From Superficieibacter electus (GTDB lineage: Bacteria; Pseudomonadota; Gammaproteobacteria; Enterobacterales; Enterobacteriaceae), in contig NZ_PQGD01000001.1 of assembly GCF_002915575.1 (NCBI RefSeq), forward strand, positions 366,844 through 430,843: 64,000 nucleotides of DNA. The letters are read 5' to 3'. The position numbers were made by a program, and so were the translations under genes. Positions 58,138 through 64,000 of the stretch are shown piece after piece (the stretch's first letter is position 1; each line of letters opens with the position of its first letter). The notes beneath the pieces were generated by a model that was not told where the DNA came from, ran no database searches, and saw only the letters and a program-made list of their open reading frames with translations.

Positions 58138-59541
58138 ATGGCTACTGCTCACCATGTGGACACTGAAGTGCAGATAGTTGATGCGAATGAAACGCTCTCT
58201 ACCCGCGAAAAGATAGGCTATGGATTAGGCGATGCTGGCGGACATTGCATCTCCGATTTGATAAGCGGTTTTTTACTCTTTTTCTACACCGATATATTTG
58301 GCCTTAGCCCGGCCATCGTTGGCGCGATGTTCTTTATACTGCGGATTTTCGACGCCGTCTCCGACCCGGTGATGGGCGTCATTGCTGACCGCACCCGCAG
58401 CCGCTGGGGACGTTTTCGCCCATGGCAACTGTGGACGGCGGTCCCGCTTGCCGTCATCGGCGTGCTGACATTTACCGTGCCGGATATGGGCCCCAACGCG
58501 AAAATTGCCTGGGCATTCGGCACCTATTTATTGCTCTCCATCGGCTATACCGCCAACAACGTGCCTTACTGCGCGCTGATTAACGCCATCACCAATCGTC
58601 ACGATCAGGTGATGTCTTGCCAGTCCTGGCGCTTTGTGCTCAGCGGCATTGCCGGGTTCCTCGTCTCCGTGGGACTGCCGTGGATGGTCGAGTTTTTTGG
58701 TAACGGCAACATGGCAAAAGGCTATCAGTACGGCGTGACCGTGCTGTGTACCATCGGCATGGTCATGTTCCTGCTGTGCTTTTTCTGGGTTAAAGAGCGC
58801 GTGCCGCTCTCGCTGGCGGGCAATTTCACCCTGCGCGAGCACCTCAAGGGGCTGCGTAAAAACGATCAGTTGCTGATGATGCTGGTTATGTCGTTCCTGC
58901 TGGTGAACATCCTGTGTATCCGCGGCGGCGGCTATATGTACTTTATCTCCTACGTTCTACAGGGCGGTGCGGCCTATATGTCGCTGTTCTTCGGCATTCT
59001 GACGATTGCCGGGATTGCCGGCGCGGTGATCGTTAACCCGCTCTCACGTCGTGTGGACATGGTGCGCCTGTACTACTGGACCAACCTGGTGCTGGTTGCT
59101 TTCGGGCTGGGCATGTACTTCCTGCCAACCGGCCCGCAGTACCAGACGCTGTGGCTGGTTTGTATCGCCGTCAACAGCGTGATTCAGGGCTTCACCCTGC
59201 CGCTGCACTTCTCGATTATGGCCTTCGCCGACGACTACGGCGAATGGAAAACCGGCGTGCGTTCCTCCGGCATGAACTTCGCCTTCAACCTCTTTTTCAT
59301 CAAGCTCTCCTGGGCTTCTTCCGGCGGCATTATCAGCCTGATCCTGATTATGGTGGCCTACCAGCCGGGGCTGGAAAACCAGACCGCCGCGTCGATTCAG
59401 GGCATTACTCTGCTGCAAAGCGTGGTTCCGGCGCTGTTTCACCTCGCGCTGGCGCTGTGCCTGCTGAAGTGCCGCCTGAACGGCCCGATGATGAAACGTA
59501 TTTCTACCGATCTTCACCAAAGACATTCACACATTTCCTGA
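58138..59541 (+). CDS. GPH-family sugar:cation symporter
   Basis: 467 residues from ATG 58138 ([12 protein letters not shown]), 6 bases after AAAGGA; the open frame continues 22 codons upstream without support. It is an inner-membrane protein of the glycoside-pentoside-hexuronide family (MelB/XylP/YicJ-like) with 12 hydrophobic segments. Family marks include [36 protein letters not shown] and [21 protein letters not shown] with the conserved Asp and Arg residues. Downstream, 7 bases after the stop, is the GH127 gene, so the cargo is probably an arabinofuranose oligosaccharide or glycoside. Confidence 0.92.
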   Translation: MATAHHVDTEVQIVDANETLSTREKIGYGLGDAGGHCISDLISGFLLFFYTDIFGLSPAIVGAMFFILRIFDAVSDPVMGVIADRTRSRWGRFRPWQLWTAVPLAVIGVLTFTVPDMGPNAKIAWAFGTYLLLSIGYTANNVPYCALINAITNRHDQVMSCQSWRFVLSGIAGFLVSVGLPWMVEFFGNGNMAKGYQYGVTVLCTIGMVMFLLCFFWVKERVPLSLAGNFTLREHLKGLRKNDQLLMMLVMSFLLVNILCIRGGGYMYFISYVLQGGAAYMSLFFGILTIAGIAGAVIVNPLSRRVDMVRLYYWTNLVLVAFGLGMYFLPTGPQYQTLWLVCIAVNSVIQGFTLPLHFSIMAFADDYGEWKTGVRSSGMNFAFNLFFIKLSWASSGGIISLILIMVAYQPGLENQTAASIQGITLLQSVVPALFHLALALCLLKCRLNGPMMKRISTDLHQRHSHIS

Positions 59542-59548
59542 GGTAAAC

Positions 59549-61510
59549 ATGATGCAGTCTGATGTGATTGAAGCCGATCTGAACCATATCACCATCACCG
59601 ACCCGTTCCTGGGCGAATACCAGCGGTTGATTCGCGACGTGGTGATCCCTTACCAGTGGGAAGCGCTGAACGATAACATCCCCGACGCCGAACCGAGCCA
59701 CGCGCTGGCCAACTACCGCATTGCTGCCGGGCTTGAGCCTGGTGAGTTTTACGGGATGGTTTTCCAGGACAGCGATGTGACTAAATGGCTGGAGGCGGTC
59801 GCCTGGTCGCTCAGCCAGAAGCCGGACGCCTGGCTTGAACAGACCGCCGATGAGGTGATTGAACTGCTGGCACAGGCGCAGTGTGAAGACGGCTATCTCA
59901 ATACCTGGTATACTGTGAAAGAACCAGGGCTACGCTGGACCAACGTGGCCGAGTGTCACGAAATGTACTGCGCCGGACACTTGTTTGAAGCCGCCGTGGC
60001 GTTCTTCAACGCCACCGGCAAGCGCCGCCTGCTGGAGATTGCCTGCCGATTTGCCGACCATATTGATACTATGTTTGGCCCGAACGAGGGTCAGTTGCGC
60101 GGCTATCCGGGGCATCCGGAAATCGAGCTGGCGCTGATGCGGCTGTACGAAGTGACGCTGGAGCCGCGATACCAGGCACTGGCCCGTTTCTTCCTGGAAG
60201 CGCGCGGTCAGCAGCCGTACTACTACGATATTGAATTCGAAAAGCGCGGTGGCAGCTGGCACTGGGACAACTGGGGCGACGCGTGGATGGTGAAGGATAA
60301 AGCCTACACCCACGCGCACAAACCGCTTGCTGAGCAGAGCGAAGCGGTCGGTCACGCGGTGCGGTCGGTGTACCTGATGACCGGACTGGCGCATGTCGCG
60401 CGCATGACCCAGGATGAAGAAAAGCGCCAGACCTGCCTGCGCATCTGGAACAATCTGGTACAGCGCCGGATGTACATCACCGGTGGCATAGGCTCGCAGG
60501 GCATTGGCGAGGCGTTTACCAGCGACTACGATCTGCCGAATGACACCGCCTACGCCGAGAGCTGCGCCTCCATTGGCCTGATGATGTTCGCCCGCCGCAT
60601 GCTGGAGATGGAGGGTGACGCCCACTACGCCGACGTGATGGAACGTGCGTTCTACAATACGGTGCTGGGCGGCATGGCGCTGGACGGCAAACATTTCTTC
60701 TACGTTAACCCGCTGGAAACGCACCCAAAAAGCATTCCGCATAACCACATTTATGACCATATCAAACCGGTGCGCCAGCGCTGGTTCGGCTGCGCCTGCT
60801 GCCCGCCGAATATCGCCCGCACGCTGGTGACGATTGGGCACTATATTTTTACGCCGCGTCCGGACGCGCTTTTTATCAACTTCTATGCAGGTACTCAGGC
60901 ACAATTTACGGTTAGTGGCGGCGATCTGAAGCTGACAATCTCGGGTAATTATCCGTGGGATGAACGCGTTGATATCACGTTCACGCATCCGCAGCCGGTG
61001 GAGCACACGCTGGCGCTGCGCCTGCCAGCGTGGTGCGATAATCCGCAGATCCTCATCAACGGTGAAGCGGCGGTAGGTAAACGGCGCAAAGGTTATCTGC
61101 ATCTGCATCGCCAGTGGCAGCAGGGAGACTGCATCACCCTGCTCCTGCCGATGACCATCAGGCGCGTGTATGCCAATCCGCTTGTACGCCATGGTGCTGG
61201 GAAAGTGGCGATTCAGCGCGGACCGCTGGTCTATTGTCTGGAAGAAGCCGATAACGGTACGCAGTTACATAACCTTTCACTGCCTGAGAAAAGCGTTTTT
61301 CGTGAAATTGAAGGCACCGGGGTACTGAAAGGGAAAGTATTGCTTCAGACAGAAGGGAAACGTGTCGCAACGCCGTCTGATGACCAGCCGCTGTACCATT
61401 TTGACCGGCAGCAAACCGTAATTGAAAAACAGACGCTAACGTTTATTCCATGGTTTAGCTGGGCGAACCGTGGAGAAGGTGAAATGCGGATCTGGATACA
61501 GGAAGCCTGA
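59549..61510 (+). CDS. GH127 beta-L-arabinofuranosidase
   Basis: 653 residues. Glycoside hydrolase family 127 enzymes release L-arabinofuranose from beta-1,2-linked arabinooligosaccharides such as those of hydroxyproline-rich plant glycoproteins. The zinc/cysteine active site is visible: Glu337 and Cys339 in AESCASIGLM, and Cys417-Cys418 in FGCACCPPNIART, one of which is the nucleophile in the characterised enzyme HypBA1. The (alpha/alpha)6 barrel occupies about 10-430, the C-terminal part is beta-rich. GAGG lies 5 bases before ATG. No signal peptide is seen, so it acts in the cytoplasm on imported oligosaccharide. It is cotranscribed with the transporter. Confidence 0.93.
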   Translation: MMQSDVIEADLNHITITDPFLGEYQRLIRDVVIPYQWEALNDNIPDAEPSHALANYRIAAGLEPGEFYGMVFQDSDVTKWLEAVAWSLSQKPDAWLEQTADEVIELLAQAQCEDGYLNTWYTVKEPGLRWTNVAECHEMYCAGHLFEAAVAFFNATGKRRLLEIACRFADHIDTMFGPNEGQLRGYPGHPEIELALMRLYEVTLEPRYQALARFFLEARGQQPYYYDIEFEKRGGSWHWDNWGDAWMVKDKAYTHAHKPLAEQSEAVGHAVRSVYLMTGLAHVARMTQDEEKRQTCLRIWNNLVQRRMYITGGIGSQGIGEAFTSDYDLPNDTAYAESCASIGLMMFARRMLEMEGDAHYADVMERAFYNTVLGGMALDGKHFFYVNPLETHPKSIPHNHIYDHIKPVRQRWFGCACCPPNIARTLVTIGHYIFTPRPDALFINFYAGTQAQFTVSGGDLKLTISGNYPWDERVDITFTHPQPVEHTLALRLPAWCDNPQILINGEAAVGKRRKGYLHLHRQWQQGDCITLLLPMTIRRVYANPLVRHGAGKVAIQRGPLVYCLEEADNGTQLHNLSLPEKSVFREIEGTGVLKGKVLLQTEGKRVATPSDDQPLYHFDRQQTVIEKQTLTFIPWFSWANRGEGEMRIWIQEA

Positions 61511-61519
61511 GACTAAAAG

Positions 61520-61548
61520 TAATACGCCTGGCAGAGCCAGGCGTATTA
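61520..61548. terminator. Terminator between GH127 gene and purF
   Basis: Perfect 13-base arms (taatacgcctggc at 61520-61532, gccaggcgtatta at 61536-61548) with a three-base loop AGA. It lies between convergent genes and may serve both. Confidence 0.75.
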
Positions 61549-61552
61549 GAGA

Positions 61553-63070
61553 TTAACCTTCGTTATGCATCTCAAGATTTTCCACTTCATTCTGACGCTG
61601 GACCGCTTTGGAGTCGTCATTACGCAGGGAATCGAGATAGTCGAGATACTGCTGATCAACGTCTTTAGTGACATAAATCCCGTTAAATACCGAGCACTCG
61701 AACTGCTGAATTTCCGGGTTTTCTGCCCGCACTGCGTCAATTAAATCGTCGAGATCCTGGAAAATCAGTCCGTCAGCACCGATGATCTGGCGGATTTCAT
61801 CGACTTCACGCCCGTGCGCAATCAGTTCGTTGGCGCTGGGCATATCAATGCCGTAGACGTTCGGGAAACGAATTTCCGGCGCGGCGGAGGCCAGATACAC
61901 CTTTTTCGCCCCGGCTTCACGCGCCATCTCAATGATCTGCTCAGAGGTGGTACCGCGCACGATGGAGTCATCCACCAGCAGCACATTTTTGTCGCGGAAC
62001 TCGGCGCGGTTGGCGTTCAGCTTGCGGCGCACGGACTTACGGCGCAACTGCTGGCCCGGCATGATAAAGGTGCGGCCAACATAGCGGTTTTTCACAAAAC
62101 CCTGACGGTAAGGCTTATCTAATATCCGGGCTATTTCCAGCGCGATGTCACAGGAGGTTTCCGGGATCGGGATCACCACGTCGATTTCCAGGTCTTCCCA
62201 CTCGCGGGCAATTTTCTCGCCGAGTTTGGTCCCCATATTAACGCGGGCGCTGTAGACGGAAATTTTGTCGATGAAGGAGTCCGGGCGCGCAAAGTAAACG
62301 TATTCAAACAGGCACGGATTACTGACCGGACGGTCAGCGCACTGGCGGGTGTAGAGCTGGCCTTTTTCGGTAATATAGACCGCTTCGCCCGGGGCAACGT
62401 CACGCAGAAATTCAAAGCCGAGAGTATCCAGCGCCACGCTTTCTGAAGCCACCATATACTCGGTGCGGCCATCGCCAATATCGCGTTTGCCCAGCACCAG
62501 TGGGCGAATACCATTCGGGTCGCGGAAAGCCACCATTCCGTGACCGATAATCATCGCCACACAGGCGTAAGCACCGCGGATCAAGCGATTAGTAGCGGCG
62601 ATGGCAGCGAAAATGTTGTCTGCTTCCAGCGGGTAATGGCGGAAGTTATCCAGTTCGCTGGCAAATACATTGAGCAGCACTTCAGAATCAGATGTGGTGT
62701 TGATGTGACGGCGCTTCTCTTCAAACAGTTTTTTACGCAGCTCATGAGCGTTGGTCAGATTGCCGTTGTGAGCAAGCGTAATACCATACGGAGAGTTAAC
62801 GTAGAAAGGCTGCGCTTCAGAGGCGCTGGAACTGCCGGCAGTCGGATAACGAACATGACCGATACCCATATTGCCCTGCATACGCTGCATATGACGCGCT
62901 TCGAACACGTCGCTGACCAGGCCATTAGCTTTGCGCAAACGGAAACCATTATTCGCATCAATGGTGATGATGCCTGCGGCATCCTGCCCGCGGTGCTGAA
63001 GCACCGTTAACGCGTCATAAATAGACTGGTTGACCGGCATGACACCGGCGATACCGACAATACCGCACAT
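61553..63070 (-). CDS. purF: Amidophosphoribosyltransferase PurF
   Basis: 505 residues, full length. It makes 5-phosphoribosylamine from PRPP and glutamine, the first committed step of purine synthesis; cytoplasmic. The N-terminal nucleophile Cys is residue 2 (MCGIVGIAG), opening a glutaminase domain with [11 protein letters not shown]. The C-terminal domain has the PRPP motif [16 protein letters not shown]. It follows cvpA by 33 bases and should share its PurR-controlled promoter, as in E. coli. Confidence 0.98.
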   Translation of the reverse strand: MCGIVGIAGVMPVNQSIYDALTVLQHRGQDAAGIITIDANNGFRLRKANGLVSDVFEARHMQRMQGNMGIGHVRYPTAGSSSASEAQPFYVNSPYGITLAHNGNLTNAHELRKKLFEEKRRHINTTSDSEVLLNVFASELDNFRHYPLEADNIFAAIAATNRLIRGAYACVAMIIGHGMVAFRDPNGIRPLVLGKRDIGDGRTEYMVASESVALDTLGFEFLRDVAPGEAVYITEKGQLYTRQCADRPVSNPCLFEYVYFARPDSFIDKISVYSARVNMGTKLGEKIAREWEDLEIDVVIPIPETSCDIALEIARILDKPYRQGFVKNRYVGRTFIMPGQQLRRKSVRRKLNANRAEFRDKNVLLVDDSIVRGTTSEQIIEMAREAGAKKVYLASAAPEIRFPNVYGIDMPSANELIAHGREVDEIRQIIGADGLIFQDLDDLIDAVRAENPEIQQFECSVFNGIYVTKDVDQQYLDYLDSLRNDDSKAVQRQNEVENLEMHNEG

Positions 63071-63103
63071 ACGTCTTTTCCTCGTTAAGCCACATCTCAG
63101 AGC

Positions 63104-63592
63104 TTATGCTCTGGGCAAGAAACTTGACGAACTCTGCAGATAGTCGAAGAACCATCTGATAACGAAGCTGAATTGCGGAATGAGCTGCGATTTTTGCCAG
63201 TCTTCACTCTTCGACATGCCGGTAAAGGTATCAAGAAAGAACAGAATGGCAGCGACGATCAGCACTCCACGCAGAGCGCCAAAGCAGATCCCCAACACCC
63301 TGTCTGTACCCGACAGGCCGGTTTTCTCTACCAGCTGACCTATCACATAGTTGACGATAGCGCCGACAATAAGTGTCGCGATAAACAGTATCGCGATGGC
63401 AATCCCATTTCGAACCAGTTCGTCTTCAAAGCCCGTAAACCAGACTGACAGGTAAGTGTAGTAATGACTGGCAACAAAGAACGCACAACCCCATGTTACC
63501 AGCGACAACGCTTCACGAACAAAACCACGGATCAGGCTAACCAGACAGGAAAAACCTACTACCGCGATAATAGCGTAATCAATCCAGACCAT
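63104..63592 (-). CDS. cvpA: Inner-membrane protein CvpA
   Basis: 162 residues, E. coli length, with four hydrophobic segments (about residues 5-25, 30-45, 65-90, 100-120). It is needed for colicin V production in E. coli, and its wider role in envelope or bile tolerance is only partly known. Family marks are DYAIIAVVGFSCLVSLIRGFVREALSLVTWG and GTDRVLGICFGALRGVLIVAAIL. It is the first gene of cvpA-purF and lies about 56 bases from a PurR box. Confidence 0.96.
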   Translation of the reverse strand: MVWIDYAIIAVVGFSCLVSLIRGFVREALSLVTWGCAFFVASHYYTYLSVWFTGFEDELVRNGIAIAILFIATLIVGAIVNYVIGQLVEKTGLSGTDRVLGICFGALRGVLIVAAILFFLDTFTGMSKSEDWQKSQLIPQFSFVIRWFFDYLQSSSSFLPRA

Positions 63593-63647
63593 ATTTGTCC
63601 CACGATTTTACGCCCTGTCATCCGATTGGGGCGCATTCTAACAGAAA

Positions 63648-63663
63648 AAGAAAACGTTTGCGT
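63648..63663. promoter_or_regulatory. PurR operator of cvpA-purF
   Basis: The 16-base PurR box reads aagaaaacgtttgcgt (minus strand acgcaaacgttttctt), which matches the known consensus with a central CG. It lies 56 bases upstream of the cvpA ATG, so the repressor with hypoxanthine or guanine should block this operon. Confidence 0.85.
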
Positions 63664-63747
63664 AGGGATTTCCCGTCCCTACTCAAATAAAAATGGCGCT
63701 GAAAAAACATTCAACGCCATCGCCTTTGTAGGGTAGAGCGGAGTGTT

Positions 63748-64000
63748 TTCACCCTCTCCCCGGCCCTCTCCCTGAGGGAGAGGGAGGTTAAGCGCTGTAC
63801 CCGGAATTCACCCTCTCCCCGGCCCTCTCCCTGAGGGAGAGGGGGTTGTGGCGCTGTACCCGGGGGTCACCCTCACCCCGGCCCTCTCCCTGAGGGAGAG
63901 GGAGGTTGCGCGCTGGGCCCGGGGTTCACCCTCTCCCCGGCCCTCTCCCTGAAGGAGAGGGAGGTTGGGCGCTGTACCCGGGGTTCACCCTCTCCTTGGC
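63748..64000. repeat. 59-bp tandem repeat array with inner palindrome, running off the window
   Basis: Units begin at 63748, 63807, 63866, 63925 and 63984, an exact 59-base period, with the last cut by the window end. Each holds cc(c)ctctccctgagggagagggagg, a palindrome that could form a strong stem, and a connecting segment ending in ctgtacccgg. Units differ at several positions, so the array is not very recent. The palindrome is shared with the inverted pair at 51629-51783. It lies upstream of cvpA, in the divergent direction from it. Confidence 0.9.

Noticed and set aside
59930-61192. 420-codon minus-strand frame antisense to the GH127 gene
   Set aside because: It contains His/Arg/Gln-rich sequence with no domain and lies completely within a well-supported gene.
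63748-64000. Possible CRISPR array
   Set aside because: The units are contiguous 59-base tandem copies with no distinct unique spacers, and no cas genes are near.

Overview
The window is a chromosomal segment from a member of the Enterobacteriaceae, close to the Citrobacter / Salmonella / Enterobacter group. The evidence is gene order and protein content: a complete nuo operon followed by lrhA, alaA, yfbRSTUV, ackA-pta, yfcC, yfcDE, yfcG, yfcH, hisPMQJ, argT, ubiX, purF and cvpA, which is the E. coli K-12 backbone order, plus a PTS / split-transketolase locus of the kind I recall at this position in Salmonella. Gene names rest on remembered family sequences and lengths, not on a search.

Layout. 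1-4.5 kb: variable yfbL-yfbP region: the 3' end of yfbL (M28 peptidase), an unknown gene, yfbP, yfbN with a 45-residue membrane protein gene directly upstream of it, a probable stub of yfbM (DUF1877), and an unknown 328-residue protein. 4.5-19.8 kb: nuoA-nuoN (respiratory complex I, minus strand) with a REP inside the operon between nuoL and nuoM. 20.3-28 kb: lrhA, alaA, yfbR, yfbS, yfbT, yfbU, yfbV. 28.3-31.7 kb: ackA-pta, the acetate switch. 32-41 kb: an accessory block between pta and yfcC: an AIDA-type autotransporter, a small lipoprotein, a LuxR-type response regulator with a membrane hybrid histidine kinase, and a MoxR AAA+ ATPase translationally coupled to a metallopeptidase-like/VWA protein. 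41.2-42.7 kb: yfcC. 42.8-48.1 kb: ascorbate-type PTS (IIA, IIB, IIC) with a two-subunit transketolase and a divergent LacI-family regulator; the shared promoter region has two identical palindromic operators and a perfect CRP-like site. 48.1-51.6 kb: yfcD, yfcE, yfcG, the last 21 codons of folX as a relic, yfcH and a GNAT acetyltransferase; yfcF is missing. 51.8-56.7 kb: histidine/lysine-arginine-ornithine uptake (hisPMQ, hisJ, argT) with a sigma-54-type promoter before each binding-protein gene, then ubiX. 56.7-61.5 kb: inserted sugar locus: LacI regulator, GPH-family transporter and GH127 beta-L-arabinofuranosidase. 61.5-64 kb: cvpA-purF under a PurR box, and a 59-bp tandem repeat array that runs off the window.

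How the parts work together. Nuo, AckA-Pta and LrhA belong to core energy metabolism and its control. The two LacI-controlled sugar loci, the autotransporter with its adjacent two-component system, and the MoxR/VWA pair are accessory functions placed in a conserved backbone. The least described parts are the MoxR/metallopeptidase-VWA pair, the autotransporter-lipoprotein-two-component cluster, the 45-residue membrane protein upstream of yfbN, and a 168-bp repeat that sits between terminator hairpins at two distant loci.
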